DNA of 64,000 nucleotides from Desulfovibrionaceae bacterium (GCA_016932995.1 JAFGBU010000008.1:1-64000); one strand, 5' to 3'. Positions 26,901-36,042 are shown, counted from the stretch's first letter. The notes: generated from the letters alone by a model not told the origin. Program-made: numbers and translations.

Positions 26901-27615
26901 CGACGGGAACAAAGGCCGCGGGCCGATCATCCGCATCCGGGGGCTGAACAAGGCCTACAGGAGCGGCCCGGAGACCGTGCGCGTCCTGAGGGACGTGGAC
27001 CTGGACGTGTACTCCGGGGACATGATCGCGGTCATGGGCCCGTCCGGGACCGGCAAGTCCACGCTGCTGTTCATCCTGGGGCTCTTGCTTCGGCCCGGCT
27101 CCGGAAGCTACAGCATCCTGGGCCGGGACGCCTTCGGCCTGGGCCGGTCCGGCCAGGCGGCCTTTCGTCGCAAGTGCATCGGCTTCGTGTTCCAGAGCTG
27201 CAACCTGTTCGAGCGCACCACGGTGTATGAGAACCTGGAATTTCCGCTGATCTACTCCGGGGTCAAGCCCCGGCTCAGGCGCGGCCTGATCCGCGAGGCC
27301 CTGGACAGGGTCGGGCTTTCGCACCGCCTGCGCCATCCGGCCAACCAGCTTTCCGGAGGCGAGCAGCAGCGCGTGGCCATTGCCCGGGCCCTGGTCAACC
27401 GGCCGTCGATCATCCTGGCCGACGAGCCCACGGGCCAGCTGGACCGGGCCAACGGCCAGCAGGTCATGGAGCATTTCGCGGGCATTGTCTCAAGCAACAA
27501 GACGGCCATGATCGTGGTCACCCACGACCCGAGCGTGGCCGCGGTGTGCAACAGGGTCTACGCCCTGGAGAACGGGCGCTTGACGCCCGAGGTGGACAAG
27601 GGGGTCCCGGCGTGA
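26893..27615 (+). CDS. ABC transporter ATP-binding protein (MacB/LolD type)
   Basis: 240 residues. Walker [10 protein letters not shown] near residue 50, the Q-loop in [12 protein letters not shown], signature [15 protein letters not shown] near 157, Walker [10 protein letters not shown], and the switch histidine in VVTHDPS near 208. All motifs are complete. It energises the permease encoded just upstream. Its stop is shared with the GTG start of the outer-membrane gene (GTGA). Confidence 0.93.
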   Translation: MSNDGNKGRGPIIRIRGLNKAYRSGPETVRVLRDVDLDVYSGDMIAVMGPSGTGKSTLLFILGLLLRPGSGSYSILGRDAFGLGRSGQAAFRRKCIGFVFQSCNLFERTTVYENLEFPLIYSGVKPRLRRGLIREALDRVGLSHRLRHPANQLSGGEQQRVAIARALVNRPSIILADEPTGQLDRANGQQVMEHFAGIVSSNKTAMIVVTHDPSVAAVCNRVYALENGRLTPEVDKGVPA

Positions 27616-28952
27616 GCCGCTGGCCGGCGCTTGCAGCCGGGCTCCTGGTCCTGGCCGTTTTGGGCCCGGTCCAGGCCCGGGCCCTGGACCCGGCCGAGGT
27701 CCCGGAGGCCAACGCGACCTCGGCCGCGCCGGACCGTCCCCTGGCCTTCGGGGACTGCGTGGGCCTGGCCCTTGCGCGCTCGCCGTTCTTCAAGAACAGC
27801 GAGATCGAGATCGAGGTCCGCGGCCTGGACGAGACCGACAGCCGCTACAAGCTCCTGCCCAAGATCAAGTTCCGGACCCAGGTCTACCTGAACACGCCCA
27901 ACAACACCTCCTACTCCCGGCACTACACGCTCGAGTTCGCGACCGACAACTACAATCCGGTGGAGGCCTACTTCGACTTCAAGGCCCGCAAGATAATCAC
28001 CAAGATAGCCTCCTTGAGCCACCTGAACAACATCTCCGACGGCCTGGCCCGGCTGGCCGAGCGCTTCCTGGACCTGGACGCCCTGGCAAAGGCCGAGGCC
28101 CTTGACCGGGAGCTCCTGGACCTGGCCCGGGAGAACACCCAGTACGTCAACAGCCGGATCGGCAACGGGGCCTCGGCCCCGCTCGACACGCGCATCGCGG
28201 TGCAGCGCGAGGAGCTGGCCGCGCTCGAGCTGGAAAAGACCGGCCAGGCCGCAACCGCCCTGCGCCAGGACCTGAAGGCCTTCATGGGCCTGGATGCGGC
28301 CCTGGAGGCGCGCTTTGATCTGCGCGACGCCAGGCGCCAGGTCCTGGCCGGGTTCGACCCCCTGGCCGCGGGCCCGGAGTCGGCCCTGGCCAACAGCCTG
28401 GACCTGAAGATCCAGGACCTCAAGGCCGAGGTCCAGGAGCTGAACATCGACCTGGCCAAGGCCCGGTACGTCCCGGAGCTCAAGGCCGGGACCAGGACCA
28501 CGGACCCCCTGAGCAACGACGTGGACGGCCTGTACTGGTACCTGGGCCTGGAGACGACCATCTGGGACTGGAACGAGCGCTGGCGAGACGTCCAGCGCCA
28601 GCGCAAGATACTGGACCAGGCCCGCAACGGGTCCAAGGCCCTGGAGGCCGAGCTGGCCGTGAACTGGCGGCGGGCCAGGGTGGACATGGACTCCGCGGTC
28701 TCGGAGATGAAGCTGGCCCTGGCCGAGGAGGTCCTGGCCGAGCTGAACGCCCGCAAGACCGAGATCCGCTACCGGGCCGGGACAGAGGACTTCTCCGAGC
28801 ACCTCGAGGCCCGCAGGTCCCTGGTCCGGGCCAGGCTCAAGGGCCTGGAAAAGACCCTGGCCTACGAGAAGGCGGTCCTCGGCCTGAGGCATCTGTCCGG
28901 AGATCTGTTGAACAGCTATGTACAAGCGAATATTGAAGAAAAGTCTAATTAG
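27612..28952 (+). CDS. TolC-like outer membrane channel
   Basis: 446 residues from the GTG at 27612, which overlaps the ATPase stop. A signal peptide (WPALAAGLLVLAVLGPVQARA) is present. Then come two TolC-type repeats with long coiled-coil helices (about 130-200 and 335-430) around beta segments such as KIKFRTQVYL and TLEFATDNYNPVEAYFDF. It would form the outer-membrane conduit of the tripartite exporter. The 3' end overlaps the membrane fusion gene by 35 bp, an unusually long overlap for this operon. Confidence 0.85.
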   Translation: MSRWPALAAGLLVLAVLGPVQARALDPAEVPEANATSAAPDRPLAFGDCVGLALARSPFFKNSEIEIEVRGLDETDSRYKLLPKIKFRTQVYLNTPNNTSYSRHYTLEFATDNYNPVEAYFDFKARKIITKIASLSHLNNISDGLARLAERFLDLDALAKAEALDRELLDLARENTQYVNSRIGNGASAPLDTRIAVQREELAALELEKTGQAATALRQDLKAFMGLDAALEARFDLRDARRQVLAGFDPLAAGPESALANSLDLKIQDLKAEVQELNIDLAKARYVPELKAGTRTTDPLSNDVDGLYWYLGLETTIWDWNERWRDVQRQRKILDQARNGSKALEAELAVNWRRARVDMDSAVSEMKLALAEEVLAELNARKTEIRYRAGTEDFSEHLEARRSLVRARLKGLEKTLAYEKAVLGLRHLSGDLLNSYVQANIEEKSN

Positions 28953-29871
28953 CCGCCTGGCCGCCCTGGGGCTCGCGGTCCTGGTCCTTCTGCCCGCGGC
29001 CCGGGCCTGGACCGGCCAGAGCGCCGTGACCAGGCCGGTCCCGGCCAAGGCCAGCCCGCACGAGACCGTGTTCCAGGGCAAGGTCTTCTGCTCCCTGACC
29101 AGGCCGGTCGTGCCCCAGTTCGGGGGCGTGGTCGCCTCGCTTGCGGTCCGGGCCGGGCAGAAGGTCCAAAAGGGCCAGGTCCTGGCCAGGTGCCGCCTGG
29201 AACCCGCGGAGGTCATGGCCCTGAACCAGCGCACCGGGGACACCGAGGTGCGCGGGCTCAAGATTCGTATTTTGGAGATCGACAAGAACATCAGTCAGTT
29301 GAACGACAAGAGGCTGGAGGTCCAGGAGCTGGCCAGCCAGGACATGGCCCCGGCCAAGAGCCTGGAGCGCATCGACAAGGAGCTCTCGGCCCTAAGGGCC
29401 CAGAAGGAGGAGCTTCTGGCCTCGGTCCAGACCCTGGAGAAGGCCGCCAGGCAGGAGCGCGAGATATTGTCCGCCCAGCTCGGGGCCAGGGTCTCGCCCG
29501 GCCGCGCGCCCAGCGAGGCGGTCCTGAGCGCGCCCATATCCGGGCACGTGACCTGGCTGAGCCCGAACATGCGCGAGGGCGCGTTTATCGAGGCCATGAA
29601 GCCGGTCCTGCTCATCGGGGTCATGGACCCCATGGTCGTCCGGGGCCAGATATACGAGAACGAGGCCAGCCGGCTCAAGGTCGGCGACCACGCGGCCGTG
29701 ACCCTGGAGTCCGTGCCCGGCCGGGTCTTCCCGGCCACGGTGGCCCGCATCTCCTGGTCCCCGATCAACCGCGACCTGCAGCAGCCCACCTACTACGAGG
29801 TCGAGCTCGAGGCCCCGAACCCGGACCTGGTCATGAAGGAGGGCTTCAAGGCCAGGATCGTGTTCGAGTAG
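28918..29871 (+). CDS. Periplasmic membrane fusion protein (HlyD/MacA type)
   Basis: 317 residues. An N-terminal signal anchor (residues 10-32) is followed by the first half of the lipoyl-like domain (VVASLAVRAGQKVQKGQVLARC), a coiled-coil hairpin (about 95-185), the second lipoyl half (APISGHVTWLSPNMREGAFI) and a beta-barrel (VRGQIYENEASRLKVGD). It bridges the FtsX-type permease and the TolC-like channel. It is the last gene of the four-gene exporter set, so all parts of a tripartite pump are encoded together. Confidence 0.88.
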   Translation: MYKRILKKSLISRLAALGLAVLVLLPAARAWTGQSAVTRPVPAKASPHETVFQGKVFCSLTRPVVPQFGGVVASLAVRAGQKVQKGQVLARCRLEPAEVMALNQRTGDTEVRGLKIRILEIDKNISQLNDKRLEVQELASQDMAPAKSLERIDKELSALRAQKEELLASVQTLEKAARQEREILSAQLGARVSPGRAPSEAVLSAPISGHVTWLSPNMREGAFIEAMKPVLLIGVMDPMVVRGQIYENEASRLKVGDHAAVTLESVPGRVFPATVARISWSPINRDLQQPTYYEVELEAPNPDLVMKEGFKARIVFE

Positions 29872-29922
29872 GACCGCGGTCGCGGCCTTGCCACGGACGC
29901 GGCCGGGCCTTACAACCCCTGC

Positions 29923-31578
29923 ATGCGCGACCCGGCCCTGAACACCCCCGGACCCTGGCCCCAGGCCCTGGACCTCCCGTTCGCGGCCGGGCTGTGCCTT
30001 GCGCTTTTTTGTCTGGCCCATTTCTGGGGCCTGGGCGGCCCGTATCTGGTCAACGACGACGTGCGCCAGCAGCTCTTCTGGATGCTCGAGTGGCGCGACC
30101 CCGGGCTGTTTTCCGGGGACCTGCTCGCGGACTACGCCCGGCGCTACGTGCCCTGGGGGGTCCAGGGGGTCTATTGGTCGGCCTGCCTGGTCATGGGCCC
30201 CCTGGCCTTTTCCAGGCTTTTGCCCGGGCTGCTGTTCACGGCCACGGGCCTGGGGCTGTTTCTCATCGGCCGCGAGCTGTCCGGCCGGGCCCTGGCCTGG
30301 AGCGCGCTTGTGGTCTTTGCGCTCATGCCCGTATTTCTGTTCAACATGGCCGGGGGCCTGGCCCGGGGCTTCGCCGCGCCGCTCCTGGTCCTGTTCGTGT
30401 TGTCCTTTATGCGGGGAAGCGCATGGGGCATGGGCCTGTGCCTGGTCCTCCAGGCCCTGTTCATCCCCTACATGTTCGCGCTCTGCGCCGCGTGCTGCGG
30501 CCTGGCCTGGGCCTGGGCCCTTTTTCGCGGCCGGTCCCCGGTCTTTTTGGCCCGGGCCCGGCACTTCGCGGTCCTGGTTTTGTGCTGCGTCCTGGTCTGG
30601 CTCTGGAGCGCGGACCTGGTCCGCTCCGGGTACGGCCCCCTGGTTTCGGCCTCGGACATGGTCGGCCGGCCCGAGTTCTCGGACCTGGGCAGGTTCCCCC
30701 TGTGGCCCGGGGCCTCGATCCTGCGGACCTTTGTGATCGAGCCCTTCGAGTGGCTGGGGCCGTTCCACGAGCTGGGACCGGTCGGCGGGGCCGCGGGCTG
30801 CGTCCTGATCCTTTTGCTCGCGGGTCTCGGCGCGCGGCGGGCCGACTGGTCCTGGCCGCCCCGGGCCCGGCAGGCGCTTCTGTTTCTGGCCCTCGGCTCG
30901 ATCGCGCTCTATGTCCTGGCCAGGGTCTTCGCGCTTCGGCTGTTCGTGCCCTCGCGCTATGTGGAGTACAGCCTGACCCTGTTTCTGTGCCTCTTTCTTG
31001 CCGGGTGCCTGAACGGGCTGCTGCGCGGCCTGTGGTCCAGGACCTTCTCGGCCGTGTTCTTGGCGATTGCGGCCCTTGTGCTCGGCGCGTTCAGGCTCCA
31101 CGGGGTCGGGCTGTACGACTACTCCGCAGACCAGGCCCTTTACCGGGCCCTGCAAAAGACCCCGAAAAACAGCCTGGTCGCCGGGCACCCGCGGCTCATG
31201 GACAATGTTCTGGCCTTCGGCCAGAGGCCGGTTCTGGCCTCCTTTGAGCTTGCCCATCCCTGGAGCGCGGGGCTCTGGCGGCAGATCGAGCCCCGCTTGA
31301 ACGAGACCTTTGAGGCCTATTACGCCAAGGACCGGCAGACGATCGTCGAGTTCTGCCGCAGGCGCGGGGTGGACTACCTGGTGGTGGACGAGCGGGACTT
31401 TGACCCGGAGTTCATGCGCAAGGGCGCGTTCTTCGCGCCCTTTGACCAGCGCATAAGGGCCCTGGCCGAGGGCGGCGGCGGATTCGCGCTTCTGTCCGAG
31501 CGCGACTTTCCGGGCCCGCGTCTCGGCGGGCTCAGGCTGGTGGACGCGCGCGGGCTTGTGCAGGCCAGGGCCAAGTGA
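29923..31578 (+). CDS. Polytopic membrane protein, GT-C-like
   Basis: 551 residues. About ten hydrophobic segments span residues 20-390. The first extracytoplasmic loop carries VNDDVRQQLFW, an acidic pair in the place where GT-C enzymes keep their catalytic Asp. A soluble C-terminal part (~400-551) contains SLVAGHPRLMDNVLAF and DYLVVDERDFD. It may be a polyprenyl-phosphate-sugar-dependent glycosyltransferase acting outside the membrane, but I do not recognise the family, so the function is inferred from topology and context. No Shine-Dalgarno is visible before the ATG. Confidence 0.6.
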   Translation: MRDPALNTPGPWPQALDLPFAAGLCLALFCLAHFWGLGGPYLVNDDVRQQLFWMLEWRDPGLFSGDLLADYARRYVPWGVQGVYWSACLVMGPLAFSRLLPGLLFTATGLGLFLIGRELSGRALAWSALVVFALMPVFLFNMAGGLARGFAAPLLVLFVLSFMRGSAWGMGLCLVLQALFIPYMFALCAACCGLAWAWALFRGRSPVFLARARHFAVLVLCCVLVWLWSADLVRSGYGPLVSASDMVGRPEFSDLGRFPLWPGASILRTFVIEPFEWLGPFHELGPVGGAAGCVLILLLAGLGARRADWSWPPRARQALLFLALGSIALYVLARVFALRLFVPSRYVEYSLTLFLCLFLAGCLNGLLRGLWSRTFSAVFLAIAALVLGAFRLHGVGLYDYSADQALYRALQKTPKNSLVAGHPRLMDNVLAFGQRPVLASFELAHPWSAGLWRQIEPRLNETFEAYYAKDRQTIVEFCRRRGVDYLVVDERDFDPEFMRKGAFFAPFDQRIRALAEGGGGFALLSERDFPGPRLGGLRLVDARGLVQARAK

Positions 31579-31682
31579 TAGCGGAGCGTATTGCCGGGGG
31601 GCAGAAACTAAAAGGCCTTTTGCTTTTGGCAGAAGAGCCGCGCCGGGCCCGCAGGGGCGCCCCGTCCCGGAGAGAATTTTCC

Positions 31683-31979
31683 ATGATCGAGCCAGTTGAC
31701 TGCGCCGGGACCTGGGAGGCCAGGTACATGTTCGCCCAGGGGGTCTTTCACATCCGCCAGAGCGGGGCCCGGGTCTGGGGCGTGGCCTACGTGACCTGGC
31801 TCTCGGGCTCGCTCGACACCTACCACTTCGAGGGCCGGGTCAGGGGCCGGGAGATCGACGCCTGGCACTACACCGGACACAGGTTCACGGGGACATTGGC
31901 TTCGAGCGGGCTGATGGAGGGCGTGATCCGGCACAGAAACGGCGACCGGTTCAGGCTCAAGGCCAGGCGCGTGGACTAG
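31683..31979 (+). CDS. Small beta-rich hypothetical protein
   Basis: 98 residues. I chose the ATG at 31683 because GGAGAG lies about ten bases upstream; a GTG at 31575 overlapping the previous stop would add 36 low-complexity residues. The sequence alternates short strands (GTWEARYMFAQGVFHIRQ, VWGVAYVTW, YHFEGRVRG, RFTGTLASSGLMEG), suggesting a small lipocalin-like or beta-barrel fold. It has no signal peptide from this start. The function is unknown. Confidence 0.6.
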   Translation: MIEPVDCAGTWEARYMFAQGVFHIRQSGARVWGVAYVTWLSGSLDTYHFEGRVRGREIDAWHYTGHRFTGTLASSGLMEGVIRHRNGDRFRLKARRVD

Positions 31980-32004
31980 GCGGCCCGCTTTTCAGGCACG
32001 AAAT

Positions 32005-33042
32005 CTAGGACCCGGCCATGAGCTCCGAGAGCCTTTTGGCCGCGATACTGTTTCCCGAAAACTCGTTCTCCCTGATCCTGGCCCGGAAGCCCTCGATCTT
32101 GGCCTCGAAGTCCTCGATGGTTTGGTCCAGATCAAGCCAGTCCAGGCACAGCGCGCCGAACCCGGCCCGGGCCAGGAAATGGGCGTTGAAGTACTGCTCG
32201 TAGAAGAACCCGGCCGGCAGGCAGAGCACGGGCTTGCCCAGGAACAGGGCCTCGCTGATCAGCGAGTGCCCGCCGCCCGAGATCACGTATTCGCAGCCCG
32301 AAAGATCGTCCAGAAAGCCCTGGACCGAGGTCGGCCTGAACACCAGGGGCCCGTCCTTGGCCGCGTCGCCCAGGCCGTAGACCATGGTCCTGCGGCCGCG
32401 CCGTTTGAGCGCGGCGAGCAGGTCCCCGGGCTCGCCGCCCCGGAAGTAGACCAGGGCGTGCCCGGCCCGGCCCGGGCCCGCGGCCAGGACCTCCTGCCTG
32501 ATGATCGGGGGCAGGACCTCGGTGTCCGGGAGCCTGGGCGGCAGGTCGAAGAACGAGCTGACCAGGTAGCGGTCCGAGGCGCTGAACAGGCCTTGGATTA
32601 TGGACCGGGTCAGGGCCCGGTTGAGCGCCTGGCCCGGTGGCGGCTCGTGCACGGTCCTGGTCAGGACGTGCTGGTGGTCCAGGCTCAGGCAGCTTATGCC
32701 CGCGAGCCTGGCCGCCCGGGGGGTGAAGAACTCGTAGTCCGTGAGCGCCAGATCCGGGGCGAAGTCCTCCATGGCCCGGGCCAGGGCCCTGATCGTGGCC
32801 CGGCTGCGGGCCAGAACCATGGCCGCCCGGCCTATTGTGCTCGTGAATGCGACCCGGTTTCCGGCCAGGGCCGTGGAGACCATGGGCAGCTCCAGGACCC
32901 GGAAGCCCAGGGACCTGAGTTCCAGGACCCGGCCGCCGCCCGCGAACAGGAACTCGTGGCCGGGCATCTCCCGGGCCATGGACAGGGAGCGGGACAGGTG
33001 GCCCCGGGAGTCGCCCATGACGCCGTAGAATATGCGGGCCAT
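32005..33042 (-). CDS. GT-B glycosyltransferase of the MJ1255/VC2487 (GT28-like) group
   Basis: 345 residues from the ATG at 33042, which overlaps the preceding stop as TGATG. The N-terminus MARIFYGVMGDSRGHLSRSL is the acceptor-domain glycine motif of this MurG-like group. The C-terminal domain has ALVYFRGGEPGDLL, YVISGGGHSLISEALFLGKPVLCLP (the GGG..S..E nucleotide-sugar-binding block) and a FEQ-like YEQYFNAHFL. It is expected to be a cytosolic, membrane-associated sugar transferase. It is coupled to an upstream radical SAM gene. Confidence 0.8.
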   Translation of the reverse strand: MARIFYGVMGDSRGHLSRSLSMAREMPGHEFLFAGGGRVLELRSLGFRVLELPMVSTALAGNRVAFTSTIGRAAMVLARSRATIRALARAMEDFAPDLALTDYEFFTPRAARLAGISCLSLDHQHVLTRTVHEPPPGQALNRALTRSIIQGLFSASDRYLVSSFFDLPPRLPDTEVLPPIIRQEVLAAGPGRAGHALVYFRGGEPGDLLAALKRRGRRTMVYGLGDAAKDGPLVFRPTSVQGFLDDLSGCEYVISGGGHSLISEALFLGKPVLCLPAGFFYEQYFNAHFLARAGFGALCLDWLDLDQTIEDFEAKIEGFRARIRENEFSGNSIAAKRLSELMAGS

Positions 33043-34256
33043 CAGTAGCCCATGAGCCCGCAGCAGCGCGAGCAGACCGGCATGAGGCCCTCGCGGGCCA
33101 GGCTGGAGCGGAACTTCGTGTAGGCCTCGTTGTTCCACAGATCGGTTATCAGCTCGTCCTTGATGTTGCCGACCACGTAGTCGTGGTAGTCGCGGCAGGG
33201 CGACATGTCGCCGTTGGAGTCCAGCTCCACGGCCTGGAAGATGGAGATGCAGCGCTTGAACCCGAACAGGCTCTGGTGGTCGGTGTAGTAGGTCTCGAGG
33301 TTCTTAGGCCCGGTGATGTTCGGGATCAGGATCACCGGGGGCGCGTTGCGGGCCGAGGACAGGTCCCTGAGGGTCTTGAGTTGCTGGTCCAGAAAGGCGT
33401 AGTCGTCCGGCCGCCAGCCCCCGACCCAGCCGCGGTGGAGTTTCGGCTCGAACCCGAAGCGGCGCTCAAAGTCCTTTTCGTGCGCATTTGCGGCCTGCTC
33501 GTCGATCCACCAGGACAGGTAGAACACGAACAGGTCGACCTTGTCCCTGAACTTTTTATAGATGTCCGCGAGGTTTTTGTGGTTGTCCCTGGATATGGTG
33601 GTCAGGGAGGCGATCAGGGGCAGGTCCTGGCCCAGGCCCTGCCTGTGGCCGCGCACCGCGTCCAGGCCCTGCTCGATTTGGGCGAAGGTGTCTGATCCGC
33701 TCACCGACGGCCGGATGCGGTTGTGCAGCTCGGCCGTGTGGCCGTCGATGGACACCTGGAGCAGGAACAGGGGCGCGCGGACCAGGCGTTCGGCCACGGC
33801 CGCGACCCGGCTGCCGTTGGTGGCGATGGACGCGGGCAGGCCCAGGCCGGTGGCCTGCTCGATGACCTCCAGGGCGCCGTCGTAGAGCAGGGGTTCGCCG
33901 CCCCAGAGGTAGACCAGGGGCTTGTGGCCCTTGGCGGCCAGGTCGTCGAGCACGATCCTGTAGCGCTCGAGCGGCACCTCGCGGGCCTTTAAGGCCCTCA
34001 GGTCCTGGTCCTTGAGAAAGCCGCGCTCGCCCCACTGGCCGCACATCACGCAGCGCAGGTTGCACAGGTCCGTGATCCTGATGCTCAACTGGCGGATCTT
34101 GCCTGCCGAGCCCCGGGCCGCGTGGAGGTTAAGGGCGCTCAGCAGCCATTTCTCGGCCTGGAGCGCGACCAGCTTTTTGGCCACCCAGGGGTGCTTGGCG
34201 TAGCGCCAGAACAGTCTGGCAATGGCCTGGACCCCGATGCTCGATCTCTTGGACAT
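33042..34256 (-). CDS. Radical SAM/SPASM-domain protein
   Basis: 404 residues from the ATG at 34256; longer starts upstream look non-coding. The radical SAM motif is CNLRCVMCG near residue 65, with YLWGGEPLLYD near 120, IATNGSRV and LLQVSIDGH. The C-terminal cysteines (FKRCISIF, SPCRDYHDY, CSRCCGLMGY) form a SPASM-like auxiliary cluster region. SPASM proteins modify peptides or sugars and lipids; no precursor peptide gene is visible here. Its only operon partner is the GT28-like enzyme, which favours glycan or lipid chemistry. Confidence 0.83.
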   Translation of the reverse strand: MSKRSSIGVQAIARLFWRYAKHPWVAKKLVALQAEKWLLSALNLHAARGSAGKIRQLSIRITDLCNLRCVMCGQWGERGFLKDQDLRALKAREVPLERYRIVLDDLAAKGHKPLVYLWGGEPLLYDGALEVIEQATGLGLPASIATNGSRVAAVAERLVRAPLFLLQVSIDGHTAELHNRIRPSVSGSDTFAQIEQGLDAVRGHRQGLGQDLPLIASLTTISRDNHKNLADIYKKFRDKVDLFVFYLSWWIDEQAANAHEKDFERRFGFEPKLHRGWVGGWRPDDYAFLDQQLKTLRDLSSARNAPPVILIPNITGPKNLETYYTDHQSLFGFKRCISIFQAVELDSNGDMSPCRDYHDYVVGNIKDELITDLWNNEAYTKFRSSLAREGLMPVCSRCCGLMGY

Positions 34257-34443
34257 GGAACGCCTTTGCCTGGGCCGCCTTGACACGGGCCGCGATTCGA
34301 GACACCTTCCGCCGATCATGGCCGGGCAGGGCCTGCAGCGGCCCGGGCCCAAAAAACGACTCGGCAGGATGGCGTTCTACTAGCTTGGGGCCAAAACCTC
34401 AAGCCGGACCCCGGGGGTGAGTCTAGACATTTTCTAGAAAACA
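34257..34443. other. Divergent intergenic region with tandem TCTAGA sites
   Basis: 187 bp between the SPASM gene (minus) and the FAD oxidoreductase gene (plus). Its plus-strand end is locally AT-rich and contains the palindromes listed at 34422-34441; no Shine-Dalgarno is visible before the plus-strand ATG. I see no convincing promoter boxes. Confidence 0.45.
34422..34441. promoter_or_regulatory. Tandem TCTAGA palindromes, possible operator
   Basis: TCTAGA occurs at 34422-34427 and again at 34433-34438, 11 bp apart (one helical turn). The second lies inside the 12-bp perfect palindrome TTTTCTAGAAAA (34430-34441), whose end is two bases from the ATG at 34444. CTAG is generally rare in bacterial DNA, so the pair stands out. 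Protein binding is inferred. Confidence 0.35.
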
Positions 34444-36042
34444 ATGACGGCCAAGACAGCGGTGATCATCGGCGGCGGCCTGGCCGGGCTGACCGCGGCC
34501 CTGGAGCTCTTGAGGCAGACCGAGGTCCGGCCCGTGGTCCTGGAGGCCGAGGACCAGGTGGGCGGCATATCCAAGACCCGCGTCTACCGGGGCAACCGCA
34601 TCGACTTCGGCGGCCACCGCTTTTTCTCCAAGCACGAGAGGATCATGCGCTGGTGGCGCGATGTTTTGCCCTTGCAGGGCGCGCCGGCCAGGGACGATGT
34701 GCTGCTCGGCCGGGACCTGTCCGGGCTCCTGGACCCGGCCGGGCCGGACCCGGAGACAAGCGACCCGGTCATGCTCGTGCGCTTCAGGCTGTCCAGGATT
34801 TTGTTTCTGCGCCGGTTCTTCGACTACCCGGTGAGCCTGTCCCTGCGCACATTAAAGAACCTCGGCCCGCTGCGCGTGGCCAGGATCGGCCTGAGCTACC
34901 TCCGGGCCCGGCTGGCCCCGGCCCGGGAGCCCGCGAACCTGGAGGAGTTCTTCATCGCCCGCTTCGGCCGCGAGCTCTACAGGCTGTTTTTTAGGGACTA
35001 CACGGAAAAGGTCTGGGGCGCGCCCTGCCGCGAGCTGCCCGCGGACTGGGGGGCCCAGAGGGTCAAGGGCCTGTCCGTGGCCAGGGTCCTGGGCCATGCG
35101 GCCAAGGCCCTGGTCTTCCGGGACTCGTCCCTGGAGCAGAAGAAGACCGAGACCAGCCTGATCAGCCGCTTTCTGTACCCCAAGTACGGCCCGGGCCAGA
35201 TGTGGGAGGCCGTGGCCGGGATGGTCGGCCGCAGGGGCGGCGAGATCAGGCTCGGGGCCCGGGTGACCGGGCTCGATGTCCGGGACGGCCGCGTGAGCCG
35301 GGTCAGGTTCAGGGACCCCGAGGGCGATGAGCAGGCCATCGAGCCCGAGTGGGTCTTTTCGAGCATGCCGGTCAAGGACCTGGTGGCGGCCATGGCCGGG
35401 GCCGCGCCCGAGGACGTGACCCGGGCCGCGCAGGGCCTGGTGTACCGCGACTTCGTGACCGTGGGCCTGCTGCTCGGGAAACTGGCCCTGAAGGACGACT
35501 CCCGGGGCCCGGACGGCCTGGTTCCGGACGGCCAGGTCCCGGACAACTGGATATACGTCCAGGAGCCGGACGTGCGCCTGGGCAGGCTCCAGGTGTTCAA
35601 CAACTGGAGCCCGTACCTGGTCGCGGACCCGGACCTGGTCTGGCTGGGCGCGGAGTACTTCTGCACCCAGGGCGACGATTTCTGGGGCCTGTCCGACCAG
35701 GCCATCCGGGACCTGGCCGTGGACGAGCTTGCGCGCATCGGGGTCATTGAGCGGGCCGACGTCCTGGACGGGGTCGCCCTGCGCATGCCCAAGGCCTACC
35801 CGGCCTACCTCGGGACCTACGCCGACTTCGACCTGGTGCGCGGCTTTCTGGACGGCCTGGAGAACCTGTTCTGCATCGGCAGGAACGGCCAGCACCGCTA
35901 CAACAACATGGACCACTCCATGCTCACGGCCATGTACGCGGTGGAGGCCGTGCGCGACGGGCTCGCGGACAAGTCCCGGGTCTGGTCCGTGAACACCGGG
36001 GACCTGTACCACGAGGACCCCGCGGACCGGGGTCGCAAATGA
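34444..36042 (+). CDS. FAD-dependent amine oxidase/UDP-galactopyranose mutase-like oxidoreductase
   Basis: 532 residues. Rossmann FAD motif VIIGGGLAGLTAALELL at 7-23, the second glycine-rich VGGISKTRVYRGNRIDFGGHRFF near 40-60, and the C-terminal FAD segment FCIGRNGQHRYNNMDHSM near 480. NMDHSM/HRYNNMD resembles proteins annotated as UDP-galactopyranose mutase-like in polysaccharide clusters. It could be a mutase or an oxidase of a sugar or lipid. It overlaps the DUF2142 gene by 4 bp (ATGA). No clear ribosome-binding site is seen. Confidence 0.78.
   Translation: MTAKTAVIIGGGLAGLTAALELLRQTEVRPVVLEAEDQVGGISKTRVYRGNRIDFGGHRFFSKHERIMRWWRDVLPLQGAPARDDVLLGRDLSGLLDPAGPDPETSDPVMLVRFRLSRILFLRRFFDYPVSLSLRTLKNLGPLRVARIGLSYLRARLAPAREPANLEEFFIARFGRELYRLFFRDYTEKVWGAPCRELPADWGAQRVKGLSVARVLGHAAKALVFRDSSLEQKKTETSLISRFLYPKYGPGQMWEAVAGMVGRRGGEIRLGARVTGLDVRDGRVSRVRFRDPEGDEQAIEPEWVFSSMPVKDLVAAMAGAAPEDVTRAAQGLVYRDFVTVGLLLGKLALKDDSRGPDGLVPDGQVPDNWIYVQEPDVRLGRLQVFNNWSPYLVADPDLVWLGAEYFCTQGDDFWGLSDQAIRDLAVDELARIGVIERADVLDGVALRMPKAYPAYLGTYADFDLVRGFLDGLENLFCIGRNGQHRYNNMDHSMLTAMYAVEAVRDGLADKSRVWSVNTGDLYHEDPADRGRK

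Noticed and set aside
31610-31621. Palindrome AAAAGGCCTTTT as a terminator.
   Set aside because: It has no loop and no following T-run, and lies just before a start codon; probably chance.
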